Source of the DNA: Clostridium sp. AM34-11AC | Lineage (GTDB): Bacteria; Bacillota; Clostridia; Lachnospirales; Lachnospiraceae | Assembly: GCF_003435375.1 (NCBI RefSeq) | Contig: NZ_QWGL01000034.1 | Span: 1 to 29,472, forward strand | Length of the DNA: 29,472 nucleotides | Direction: 5' to 3' | Shown here: in pieces, positions 16,293 to 25,064 of the stretch | Position numbering within the stretch: position 1 is the stretch's first letter | Layout of the letters: each line of letters opens with the position of its first letter | The notes under the pieces: generated by a model | Databases searched by the model: none | Told to the model about the DNA's origin: nothing | Seen by the model: the letters and a program-made list of their open reading frames with translations, nothing else | Program-made: the position numbers and the translations under genes

Positions 16293-17252
16293 ATGTCTTT
16301 TTCTTCCAGGATCAAGGAAGAGCTTTCCAGGCATATGAGTCCGGCAAGGCATTGCCAGATCGCCGAAATTGCGGCGATTTTAAGCCTTTGCGGACGGATC
16401 CAGATTTCCGGGGACGATCATTACAGCATCAAGATCCACACGGAAAATGTGACAGTTGCCAGAAAGTGCTTTACATTATTGAGAAAAACATTTAATATAG
16501 AAACTGATATTTCTATACGGCGGAACGCGCATCTGGGAAAAAACAGGATCTATTCGGTCTGTGTGAAACAGCATGAGGATGCACTTCGCGTATTGAAAGC
16601 CACAAAACTTCTTACGGAAGACGGAGAGATCGGAGAGAATCTTTCTGTTGTGGGAAACGTGGTCGTTCAGAACCCCTGCTGCCGCAGGGCATTTCTGCGC
16701 GGCGCTTTTCTTGCGTCAGGATCCATCAGCGATCCGGAGAAGTTTTACCATTTTGAGATCGTCTGCGCGACAGAGGCGAAAGCCCGCCAGATCCAGTCCA
16801 TTATGGCAACGTTTGACATTGATGCAAAAATAGTCATCCGCAAACGCTATTATGTGGTATATATTAAAGAGGGGAGCCAGATCGTGGATATCCTGAATGT
16901 GATGGAGGCCCATCTGTCACTGATGGAACTGGAGAACATCCGCATCCTGAAAGAGATGCGCGGAAATGTCAACCGCCAGGTCAACTGCGAGACGGCAAAC
17001 ATCAACAAAACAGTGTCAGCCGCTGTGAAGCAGATCGAGGATATCGAGTTTATCCGCGACACGGTAGGCTTTGAAAGTCTTCCGGATGGTCTTGCGCAGA
17101 TTGCAAAGGCAAGACTTTTAAAACCGGAAGCGACGCTGAAGGAACTGGGCGAAGACCTGGAACCGCCGGTTGGAAAATCGGGTGTCAACCATCGATTGAG
17201 GAAGCTTGGTGAGATGGCGGAGAAACTGCGGGAACAGGGAACCGAAACGTGA
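16293..17252 (+). CDS. whiA: WhiA family DNA-binding protein
   Basis: The 319-residue protein starts MSFSSRIKEELSRHMSPARH, typical for WhiA. The N-terminal half is a LAGLIDADG-like homing-endonuclease fold without nuclease residues (for example CCRRAFLRGAFLASGSISDP). The C-terminal helix-turn-helix domain is seen in LLKPEATLKELGEDLEPPVG and GKSGVNHRLRKLGEMAE. In actinobacteria WhiA controls sporulation genes; in Firmicutes it influences cell division and chromosome segregation. The start follows the rapZ stop by two bases, with a GGATGGAGGAAAG site inside the rapZ 3' end, so translation is probably coupled. The Crh-like gene follows after 47 bases. Confidence 0.96.
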   Translation: MSFSSRIKEELSRHMSPARHCQIAEIAAILSLCGRIQISGDDHYSIKIHTENVTVARKCFTLLRKTFNIETDISIRRNAHLGKNRIYSVCVKQHEDALRVLKATKLLTEDGEIGENLSVVGNVVVQNPCCRRAFLRGAFLASGSISDPEKFYHFEIVCATEAKARQIQSIMATFDIDAKIVIRKRYYVVYIKEGSQIVDILNVMEAHLSLMELENIRILKEMRGNVNRQVNCETANINKTVSAAVKQIEDIEFIRDTVGFESLPDGLAQIAKARLLKPEATLKELGEDLEPPVGKSGVNHRLRKLGEMAEKLREQGTET

Positions 17253-17299
17253 ATGGAGACTAGTAAGCGCCATTCTTTGTGCAATTGAGGAGGATTATT

Positions 17300-17554
17300 A
17301 TGACAAAACGTACGGTGACTATCGAACTTGCTTCTGGTCTGGAGGCTCGACCGATTGCGATGTTAGTGCAGCTTGCAAGCAGCTATGAGAGTACAATTTA
17401 CGTCCAGAGCGACAACAAAAAGATCAATGCCAAGAGCATCATGGGCATGATGACACTTGATCTTCCGGTCGGCGAGCAGGTGGTCGTGACAGCGGACGGA
17501 GTGGACGAAGAGAAAGCAGTAAACGATATTGAGAAATATTTAAGCAACAACTAA
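17300..17554 (+). CDS. HPr-like protein lacking His15 (Crh-like)
   Basis: The 84-residue protein has the HPr fold: MTKRTVTIELASGLEARPIA, then INAKSIMGMMTLDLPVGEQV, then VDEEKAVNDIEKYLSN. In HPr, residue 15 is the histidine phosphorylated by enzyme I; here it is Glu15. Ser46, the target of HPr kinase, and the surrounding AKSIMGMM are intact. The closest described state is Bacillus Crh, which has Gln15 and acts only through Ser46 as a CcpA cofactor. The position next to whiA also matches Bacillus crh. The protein should therefore have no sugar transport role but may signal for catabolite repression. ATG 17300 follows GGAGGATT. A terminator closes the gene. Confidence 0.93.
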   Translation: MTKRTVTIELASGLEARPIAMLVQLASSYESTIYVQSDNKKINAKSIMGMMTLDLPVGEQVVVTADGVDEEKAVNDIEKYLSNN

Positions 17555-17583
17555 GAAGCATGTCTGTATATAGCGACATTACG

Positions 17584-17615
17584 GGACTGCCGCCTTTCGG
17601 GGTGACAGTCCTTTT
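17584..17615 (+). terminator. Intrinsic terminator after the Crh-like gene
   Basis: GGACTG (17584-17589) pairs with CAGTCC (17606-17611), with further GC pairs inside the loop, followed by TTTT. This likely ends the hprK-to-crh operon. dnaE starts 32 bases later. Confidence 0.7.
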
Positions 17616-17647
17616 GCAATTGATGATAAAAAATACGGAGGAGACAG

Positions 17648-20600
17648 ATGGCATTTACACACTTGCATGTCCATACAGAGTACAGTCTTTTGGACGGATC
17701 CAGTAAAATCGGAGAGCTGGCGGCGCGGGCAAAAGAGCTTGGCATGGACAGCATGGCGATCACCGATCACGGTGTCATGTATGGGGTGATCGATTTTTAC
17801 CGGGCAGCCCGTGCGGCCGGGGTCAAACCGATCATCGGCTGCGAGGTGTATGTCTCCCCGGGTTCAAGATTTGACCGTGAGACTGTCCACGGCGAGGACC
17901 GCTACTACCATCTGGTCCTCCTCGCGGAAAACAATACAGGATACCAGAACCTGATGAAGATCGTCTCCAAGGGCTTTGTGGACGGCTTCTACTATAAACC
18001 GAGGATCGATGAGGAGGTCATGCGGGAGTACCACGAGGGAATCATCGCCTTAAGCGCCTGCCTTGCCGGTGAAGTCCCGAGATACCTGGAAAAAGGTCTC
18101 TACGAGGACGCGAAGGCGGCTGCAAAACGCCACCTGGAGATCTTCGGTGATGGCAACTATTTCCTGGAGCTCCAGGACCACGGTATTCCGATGCAGCGCC
18201 AGGTAAATCAGGGGATCATGCGCCTCTCAAAAGAATTAAATATCCCGCTTGTGGCGACAAACGACTGTCACTACATCAACGCCGAGGACTGGGAGGCCCA
18301 CGACATCCTGCTCTGTATCCAGACAGGGAAAAAGGTCTCCGACGAGAACCGTATGCGCTACGAGGGCGGACAGTACTATGTGAAGTCCGAGGAGGAGATG
18401 CGCAGACTCTTCCCATACGCCCCGGAAGCCATCGAGAACACCAACAAGATCGCGGAGCGCTGCAACGTGGAGATCGAGTTTGGTGTCACAAAACTTCCGA
18501 GATTCGATGTGCCGGAGGGCTACGATTCCTGGGGCTATTTAAACCACCTCTGCGATGAGGGCTTCGCGATGCGCTATCCGAATGATGACGGAACGCTCCG
18601 CGCCCGCCTGGATTATGAACTCGGAACCATCAAGAGCATGGGCTACGTAGACTACTTCCTGATCGTGTGGGATTTCATCAACTTCGCGAAATCCCATGGG
18701 ATCGCTGTGGGACCGGGGCGGGGGTCTGCGGCGGGAAGTATCGTGGCGTACTGCTTAAAAATCACAGATATCGATCCGATCCGGTACCAGCTCCTCTTTG
18801 AGCGTTTCCTGAACCCGGAACGAGTATCCATGCCCGATATTGACGTGGATTTCTGCTACGAGCGCCGTCAGGAAGTTATCGACTACGTTGTGGAAAAGTA
18901 CGGGAAGGACCAGGTGGCCCAGATCGTCACTTTCGGTACCCTGGCGGCCCGCGGCGTGATCCGCGATGTGGGGCGCGTCATGGACCTGCCCTACAGCCTC
19001 TGCGACCAGGTATCGAAGATGGTCCCGGCGGAATTAAATATCACGTTGGACCTGGCACTCAGGAAAAACCCGGAATTAAAGGCGCTATATGATTCAGATG
19101 AGCAGGTAAGAAAGCTCATCGACATGTCAAAGCGCCTGGAAGGACTCCCGCGCCACACCTCCATGCACGCGGCGGGGGTCGTGATCTCCAGGACCTCCAT
19201 TGACGAGTATGTCCCGTTATCGAGAGGTGCCGACGGCACCATCGTGACCCAGTTTACGATGACGACGCTGGAAGAACTGGGCCTTTTAAAGATGGACTTC
19301 CTGGGACTCCGCACACTCACTGTCATCCAGGACGCGGTGAAGATGATCGAAAAGAACTGCGGTGTGAAGCTCGATCTCGAGCACATCGATTATGATGACA
19401 AAAAGGTCATGGATTCTCTCGGAACAGGAAAGAACGAGGGCGTGTTCCAGCTGGAAAGCGGCGGCTTCAAGACCTTCATGAAGGAATTGAAGCCGACTAC
19501 CCTGGAGGATATCATAGCCGGAATCTCCCTGTACCGTCCGGGTCCAATGGACTTTATTCCGAAATATTTAAAGGGAAAGAATGACCCGGAATCCATCACC
19601 TACACCTGCCCGCAGCTGGAGCCGATCTTAAAGCCGACCTACGGCTGTATCGTCTACCAGGAGCAGGTCATGCAGATCGTCCGCGATCTCGCCGGATATA
19701 CCCTCGGCCGAAGCGACCTTGTGCGCCGTGCCATGTCGAAGAAAAAGGCAGCGGTCATGGCGAAGGAGCGCCAGAACTTTGTTTACGGAAATGAGGAAGA
19801 GGGCGTAAAGGGCTGTATCGCCAACGGGATCGACGAGAAGACGGCAAACCAGATTTACGATGACATGACGGACTTCGCAAAGTACGCTTTCAACAAGTCC
19901 CATGCGGCGGCCTATGCGGTGGTTGCATACCAGACCGCGTTTTTAAAATATTATTATCCAAAGGAATTCATGGCGGCGCTCATGACCTCCGTGATGGACA
20001 ACACCACGAAGGTCTCCGAGTACATTCTCGCCTGCCGGAACATGGGAATCCCGATCCTGCCGCCGGATATCAACGAGGGATACAGCGGCTTCTCCGTATC
20101 CGGAAACGGTATCCGTTACGGACTTTCCGCCATCAAGAGTGTGGGCCGGGCCGTGGTGGACGTGATCATCGCCGAGCGTGAGAGCGGCGGTCTCTTCAAA
20201 AACCTCGATGATTTTGTGTCAAGAATGTCCAACAAGGAAGTCAATAAGAGAACGCTGGAGAGCTTCATTAAATCTGGTGCCCTGGACACACTTCCGGGAA
20301 CGAGAAAGCAGAAGCTTATCGTCTCCGGTGACCTTCTGGAGAGCAAGTCAAAAGAGAAAAAGACGGTCATGGAAGGTCAGATGAGCTTCTTTGACATCGC
20401 CCCGGAGGAGGAAAAGGACAACTTCCATATCACGTTCCCGGATGTGGGCGAGTATGACAAGCAGACACTTCTGGCATTCGAGAAGGAGACCATCGGCATC
20501 TATGTCAGCGGTCATCCGATGGAGGAATACCGGGAACTCTGGGAGAAAAATGTGACGGCGAGAACTTCCGATTTCGTTGTGGATGAGGTCGGAAAGACCA

Positions 20601-21127
20601 TTGTGGAGGATAATTCCAATGTGGTCATCGGCGGAATGATCACGTCGAAAAAGGTGAAGACTACAAAGACGAACCAGCTCATGGCATTCATCACCGTTGA
20701 GGATCTTGTGGGCACGGTGGAAGTTCTCGTGTTCCCGAAGATCTACGAGAAGAACCGTCAGGCGTTCACCGAGGAAAACAAGGTGTTTATCCGCGGCCGG
20801 GCGTCCATCGGTGATGACCCGGTAGGAAAGCTGATCTGCGAGGAAGTGATCCCGTTCACCGATATCCCGAATGAGCTTTGGCTTCAGTTCGAAAATCAGG
20901 CATTCTACGCGAGCCACATCGACGATGTCATGGCGGCACTCCGTGATTCCGACGGAAAAGACCGGGTCATTATGTATTTAAAAGAAGAACGGAAAATGCG
21001 CAGACTTTCCGAAAACTGGGCAGTCCTCGCAGGGCCGGATCTTCTGAACCGCCTGTATAAGATCCTTGGTGAAAAAAATGTCAAAGTTGTGCAAAAGGTC
21101 ATTGAAAAGAAGGGCAAAGTGTATTAA
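17648..21127 (+). CDS. dnaE: DNA polymerase III alpha subunit
   Basis: The 1159-residue protein begins with the PHP domain (MAFTHLHVHTEYSLLDGSSK, residues 1-270). The polymerase core follows, with GPGRGSAAGSIVAYCL, and the catalytic motif SMPDIDVDFCYERRQEV carrying Asp residues for metal binding. A helix-hairpin-helix part (about residues 800-900) and an OB-fold (VVIGGMITSKKVKTTKTNQL) follow. Length and order match DnaE1-type enzymes of Firmicutes. In low-GC Gram-positives DnaE cooperates with PolC, mostly in primer extension on the lagging strand. ATG 17648 has CGGAGGAG upstream. The stop codon lies within the duplicated 8 bp of a foldback element, so the insertion landed exactly at the gene's end. 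Confidence 0.98.
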   Translation: MAFTHLHVHTEYSLLDGSSKIGELAARAKELGMDSMAITDHGVMYGVIDFYRAARAAGVKPIIGCEVYVSPGSRFDRETVHGEDRYYHLVLLAENNTGYQNLMKIVSKGFVDGFYYKPRIDEEVMREYHEGIIALSACLAGEVPRYLEKGLYEDAKAAAKRHLEIFGDGNYFLELQDHGIPMQRQVNQGIMRLSKELNIPLVATNDCHYINAEDWEAHDILLCIQTGKKVSDENRMRYEGGQYYVKSEEEMRRLFPYAPEAIENTNKIAERCNVEIEFGVTKLPRFDVPEGYDSWGYLNHLCDEGFAMRYPNDDGTLRARLDYELGTIKSMGYVDYFLIVWDFINFAKSHGIAVGPGRGSAAGSIVAYCLKITDIDPIRYQLLFERFLNPERVSMPDIDVDFCYERRQEVIDYVVEKYGKDQVAQIVTFGTLAARGVIRDVGRVMDLPYSLCDQVSKMVPAELNITLDLALRKNPELKALYDSDEQVRKLIDMSKRLEGLPRHTSMHAAGVVISRTSIDEYVPLSRGADGTIVTQFTMTTLEELGLLKMDFLGLRTLTVIQDAVKMIEKNCGVKLDLEHIDYDDKKVMDSLGTGKNEGVFQLESGGFKTFMKELKPTTLEDIIAGISLYRPGPMDFIPKYLKGKNDPESITYTCPQLEPILKPTYGCIVYQEQVMQIVRDLAGYTLGRSDLVRRAMSKKKAAVMAKERQNFVYGNEEEGVKGCIANGIDEKTANQIYDDMTDFAKYAFNKSHAAAYAVVAYQTAFLKYYYPKEFMAALMTSVMDNTTKVSEYILACRNMGIPILPPDINEGYSGFSVSGNGIRYGLSAIKSVGRAVVDVIIAERESGGLFKNLDDFVSRMSNKEVNKRTLESFIKSGALDTLPGTRKQKLIVSGDLLESKSKEKKTVMEGQMSFFDIAPEEEKDNFHITFPDVGEYDKQTLLAFEKETIGIYVSGHPMEEYRELWEKNVTARTSDFVVDEVGKTIVEDNSNVVIGGMITSKKVKTTKTNQLMAFITVEDLVGTVEVLVFPKIYEKNRQAFTEENKVFIRGRASIGDDPVGKLICEEVIPFTDIPNELWLQFENQAFYASHIDDVMAALRDSDGKDRVIMYLKEERKMRRLSENWAVLAGPDLLNRLYKILGEKNVKVVQKVIEKKGKVY

Positions 21128-21271
21128 AATGTAACTGTTTGGTAGGTCTGTGCATTCACTGCGCTGACCGTAAGAGAACATTGGCTGGAAGGCAAAAATC
21201 CCATCGGCGAAGTCGATCCGGAATGGATTTTTGCATGTGACTGCGAAAAAACTGAGCAGTTACATTAAAAT
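21123..21271. mobile_element. 133-bp foldback (MITE-like) element, copy 2, with 8-bp target duplication
   Basis: The element is 21131-21263, exactly 133 bp like copy 1. Its ends are GTAACTG and CAGTTAC, perfectly inverted, and pairing continues inward through G-U pairs. It is flanked by ATTAAAAT (21123-21130 and 21264-21271), which includes the dnaE stop codon. The hairpins seen in copy 1 are kept by pair-preserving changes: GTGCA/TGCGC uses a G-U pair, and ATCGGC-GAA-GTCGAT replaces ATCAGC-GAA-GCTGAT. The strong hairpins may help end dnaE transcription, although no T-run follows. There is no open reading frame of its own worth calling. Confidence 0.75.
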
Positions 21272-21296
21272 AAGGACGTGTACGGCGAATGATTGA

Positions 21297-22301
<1,005 letters not shown>

Positions 22302-22361
22302 CTGCGTGGAAAGAACTGCTGTCCGTATGACCTGCGGCAGCAGCAGTAAAGGAGCAGGAAC

Positions 22362-22739
22362 ATGGGTATCAGAGAGGACGAAAAGATCGCCCCGCACTGT
22401 GAGTTTATTCATGTCCACGACAAGGTGGTAAAACGGGTGATGGACGTGATGCCGGAAGGCGAGGAGCTCCAGAATCTTGCGGAATTCTTCCGGGTATTCG
22501 GCGATTCCACAAGGATCCGTATTCTGTATGCACTCAGCCAGTCGGAGTTATGTGTGTGCGATATTGCAAGTCTTCTCGGAATGGGACAGTCTGCGATCTC
22601 CCACCAGCTTCGGATCCTGAAGCAGATGCGCCTTGTCAAGTTCCGCAGGGAAGGAAAGAGCGTTCTCTACTCTCTTGCGGACGGTCACATCCAGACGATC
22701 CTCGCACAGGGGATGGAGCATATAGGAGAGAAAATATGA
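22362..22739 (+). CDS. ArsR/SmtB-family metal-sensing repressor
   Basis: The 125-residue winged-helix protein shows ELAEFFRVFGDSTRIRILYA-like start of the DNA-binding domain, the alpha-3 motif SELCVCDIASLLG (Cys64 and Cys66), and the recognition helix GQSAISHQLRILKQ. Near the end, residues Asp107, His109, His120 and Glu123 have the same spacing (0, +2, +13, +16) as the zinc-binding alpha-5 site of SmtB. The N-terminal PHCEFIHVH also offers Cys and His, as in CadC-type alpha-3N sites. So both metal sites seem present, as in SmtB and ZiaR relatives. ATG 22362 follows AAAGGAG. It overlaps dapF by four bases, an unusual partner, and no transporter gene is nearby. Confidence 0.9.
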   Translation: MGIREDEKIAPHCEFIHVHDKVVKRVMDVMPEGEELQNLAEFFRVFGDSTRIRILYALSQSELCVCDIASLLGMGQSAISHQLRILKQMRLVKFRREGKSVLYSLADGHIQTILAQGMEHIGEKI

Positions 22740-23530
22740 AATTCACGAAGATGCAGGGCATCGGAAATGATTATGTTTATGTAAACTGTCTTGAAGAGAC
22801 TGTGGAAGATCCCTGCGGGACGGCAAAGATGGTCAGCGACCGCCATTTCGGAATCGGATCGGACGGATTGATTTTAATTAAGCCGTCAAGGGTTGCGGAC
22901 TGCCAGATGGACATGTACAATCTGGATGGATCCCGGGGTGCCATGTGCGGAAATGGGATTCGCTGTGTCGGAAAATACGCCTATGACCACGGAATCGTGG
23001 ATAAGACGGAGATCGACGTGGAGACTGCATCCGGAATCAAGCATCTGTCTATGAAATTAAAAGACGGCAAGGTAGAGCTTGTGACGGTGGATATGGGGCG
23101 TCCGGTGCAGACCTCCGAGATCGGGGAGCCGATCACGGTGGATGGAAAAGAGTACCGTTTTACCGGCGTGTCCATGGGAAATCCCCACGCGGTGGTATTT
23201 ATGGATGGAATCAAGGATATGGAGATCGAAAAGATCGGCCCGTCCTTTGAAGTCCACGAAAAATTCCCGGACCGCACCAACACGGAATTCGTGGAGATCG
23301 TAGACCGCGGACATGTAAATATGCGTGTCTGGGAGCGTGGTTCCGGAGAGACGCTTGCCTGCGGAACAGGTGCCTGCGCGACGGCGGTCGCCTGCATCTT
23401 AAACGGTCTTACTGACGATGAAGTCCGCGTGACACTGCTCGGCGGCGACCTTCTGATCCGTTGGGACAGAGAAAAGGACACTGTATTTATGACAGGTCCG
23501 GCGGCGGAAGTGTTCCACGGGGAGATCTGA
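22736..23530 (+). CDS. dapF: Diaminopimelate epimerase
   Basis: The 264-residue protein starts MKFTKMQGIGNDYVYVNCLE. The two catalytic Cys residues are Cys71 in AMCGNGIRCVG and Cys209 in ETLACGTGACATAVA. It converts LL-diaminopimelate to the meso form for peptidoglycan and lysine. Length fits the family. ATG 22736 overlaps the TGA of the metal sensor gene (ATGA), and AGGAGAG lies eight bases upstream. This start is preferred over an upstream ATG within the sensor gene, because residues before it have no family similarity. The coupling implies that the sensor and dapF are on one mRNA. No terminator was recognised after it. Confidence 0.96.
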   Translation: MKFTKMQGIGNDYVYVNCLEETVEDPCGTAKMVSDRHFGIGSDGLILIKPSRVADCQMDMYNLDGSRGAMCGNGIRCVGKYAYDHGIVDKTEIDVETASGIKHLSMKLKDGKVELVTVDMGRPVQTSEIGEPITVDGKEYRFTGVSMGNPHAVVFMDGIKDMEIEKIGPSFEVHEKFPDRTNTEFVEIVDRGHVNMRVWERGSGETLACGTGACATAVACILNGLTDDEVRVTLLGGDLLIRWDREKDTVFMTGPAAEVFHGEI

Positions 23531-23682
23531 AATACCAGACTGACAGCAGCCGGGTGCCTTTAAAACAGTGCTGGATCCGTGAAAATACGGTCGGGCAGCA
23601 TAGATAAAACATGAACGCAGGAATCGTTTGGTGGTCTGGATATCACAGATGTCTGCCGTAGGGATGCGGCGCGGCTGAACGG

Positions 23683-23700
23683 TTATCTGTATATAGATAA
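23683..23700. promoter_or_regulatory. Palindrome upstream of the Lrp-family gene
   Basis: TTATCTGTATATAGATAA is a near-perfect 18-bp palindrome about 60 bases upstream of the start codon. Lrp-family genes are often self-regulated, so it is a candidate operator. The rest of the 230-bp gap (23531-23760) has no gene I can support. Confidence 0.35.
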
Positions 23701-23760
23701 GGAGTTCCGGGCATATGACACAGCTAAATATACTTGAAAACCGGAACAAAGGAGATAATT

Positions 23761-24198
23761 ATGGATCATATTGACAGGGAGATTCTGCAGATCCTGCAGC
23801 ATAACGCGAGAGCGTCCTTGAAAATGATCGCGGAGAAGACATTCCTTTCTTCCCCGGCGGTTTCAGCAAGAATTGAAAAACTGGAAAAAGATGGAATCAT
23901 CACATCCTACCAGGCACAGATCGATCCGATGAAGCTTGGATATCACATCCTCGCCTTCATCAACCTCAACGTGCTTCCGGAGGACAAGCAGAAATTCTAT
24001 AACTACGCGGAAGGAATCCCGAACATCTTAGAGTGCAGCAGCGTTACCGGAGAATACTCCGTGATCATGAAGGTTGCCTTCGAGAGCACAATGCAGCTCG
24101 ATAGCTTCCTCGGCCAGCTCCAGAAGTTCGGCAAGACCAGTACCCAGGTGGTATTCGCCACCCATGTAGGTCCACGAGGCGTGCAGGTACAGGAATAG
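23761..24198 (+). CDS. Lrp/AsnC-family transcriptional regulator
   Basis: The 145-residue protein begins with the AsnC-type helix-turn-helix: MDHIDREILQILQHNARASL, then MIAEKTFLSSPAVSARIEKLEKDGIIT in the following segment. The C-terminal RAM effector domain (about residues 65-140) includes GYHILAFINLNV and CSSVTGEYSVIMKVAFES. These regulators form octamers that bind amino acids or similar molecules. The effector cannot be deduced. The start is set by AAAGGAG eight bases upstream of ATG 23761; an earlier TTG at 23734 would cover that site. A strong terminator ends the gene. Confidence 0.93.
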   Translation: MDHIDREILQILQHNARASLKMIAEKTFLSSPAVSARIEKLEKDGIITSYQAQIDPMKLGYHILAFINLNVLPEDKQKFYNYAEGIPNILECSSVTGEYSVIMKVAFESTMQLDSFLGQLQKFGKTSTQVVFATHVGPRGVQVQE

Positions 24199-24215
24199 GA
24201 ATACATACGAAAAAT

Positions 24216-24271
24216 AAAAAGGACATCTGAACGAGAGATACGAGGGTATTTCTGGTTCAGATGTCCTTTTT
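24216..24271. terminator. Bidirectional intrinsic terminator after the Lrp-family gene
   Basis: GGACATCTGAAC (24221-24232) pairs perfectly with GTTCAGATGTCC (24255-24266), flanked by A5 before and T5 after, so it can act on both strands. It serves the Lrp gene and the decayed permease gene coming from the right. Confidence 0.88.
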
Positions 24272-24345
24272 GCTGCAAAAACAGCGTTTTTTAATCTGCC
24301 GCAGGAATTTCCAACCAATTGTTGGATGGCCTGAGGCAGAGATAT

Positions 24346-24665
24346 TTATAAGATCGCAACCAATGCCGACACGATCGAGATCATGGGCAGCAGAGTGGAG
24401 ATACAGATCCCTTTCGACACCAGGGTGACATCTTGGTTGTATTCCATACAGAGCATGGACACGTTTCCAGCAATAGGGCAGCCGGAGAGGATCGTGGAGA
24501 TCTCTAAAAGTATGCGGTTCCTGATAAAGAATCTCAGGACGAGGAAGGTGATCACCGGGAGACCTTCGACTCAAAAGTCTTATCGATCACGCCGGATCAG
24601 TTGGCGAGATAGCCGGTGAGCATTAAGAGAAAGAGACTCACCATCTGGTTGAATACGATTAACAT
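24346..24665 (-). pseudogene. AEC-type (auxin efflux carrier family) permease, internally deleted
   Basis: On the minus strand, ATG 24663-24665 starts MLIVFNQMVSLFLLMLTGYL, a typical first membrane segment of AEC-family permeases. An in-frame TGA follows after about 24 residues, then SGVIDKTFESK. The sequence then jumps, in another frame, to the family C-terminus: ILSGCPIAGNVSMLCMEYNQ and VTLVSKGICISTLLPMISI, and stops at 24346-24348. About 200 of the usual 310 residues are missing. A ribosome binding site (AAAGGATCTC) before the start shows the original gene start. The AEC assignment rests on the tail resembling the PxAxNxxxLxxxYxxD..LxS segment of the family. The gene cannot encode a working transporter. 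Confidence 0.72.
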
Positions 24666-24857
24666 GGTGTAAAGAGATCCTTTCGTGTGATTGCCAGGGA
24701 AAGTTTTAAGACATGGATGGCGCAGGTCTGATGATACGGGAATATGATAAGGTATCCGATCATTCATTCAAAAAATCGCTGTGGATATCCGGACAGCGCA
24801 GATTTTGGACTCAATGATTGTATCATATCATAAAATTTATGAAAAAGGAGAATAATT

Positions 24858-24902
24858 TTGGCAAAGCAGAACAGTGTCATCATTGATCCGGGTCATGGGG
24901 GT
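24858..24902 (+). pseudogene. 5' fragment of an Amidase_3-like gene cut by element B
   Basis: After AAAAAGGAG, TTG 24858 starts a reading frame MAKQNSVIIDPGHGG. This is the first strand and metal-binding His of N-acetylmuramoyl-L-alanine amidases (IIDPGHGG). After the second Gly the frame reads CR and stops, and the A/T-rich, unrelated sequence of element B follows. The simplest reading is that element B integrated about 14 codons into the gene. The rest should lie beyond the other end of the element, outside this window. The protein would lack a signal peptide, like CwlC-type amidases. The fragment is short, so the assignment depends on one motif. Confidence 0.55.
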
Positions 24903-25006
24903 TGTAGATAACGCAAGTAATGAAAACAACGAAAATACAAGGAGAAAGGCAACTGTTGTACCTATTAAAATAAAATATGTGTGAGAGGACAAGCCTTTCA
25001 ATAATG

Positions 25007-25035
25007 TAGACGTTCAGAAATGAGCGTCTATTTTT
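25007..25035 (+). terminator. Terminator or attenuator in the leader of the adhesin gene
   Basis: TAGACGTTCA (25007-25016) pairs with TGAGCGTCTA (25021-25030), a 10-bp stem with one G-U pair and a GAAA tetraloop (25017-25020), followed by T5 at 25031-25035. The adhesin ribosome binding site (AAAGGAG, 25048-25054) is just downstream. Expression of the adhesin from any promoter in the element end must pass this hairpin. Confidence 0.75.
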
Positions 25036-25064
25036 ATACCCAAAATGAAAGGAGCATTAGATTT

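Noticed and set aside
25020..25064. ATG 25020 as adhesin start
   Set aside because: It sits in the loop and 3' arm of an intrinsic terminator, lacks a ribosome binding site, and would place 15 extra residues before a normal signal peptide.
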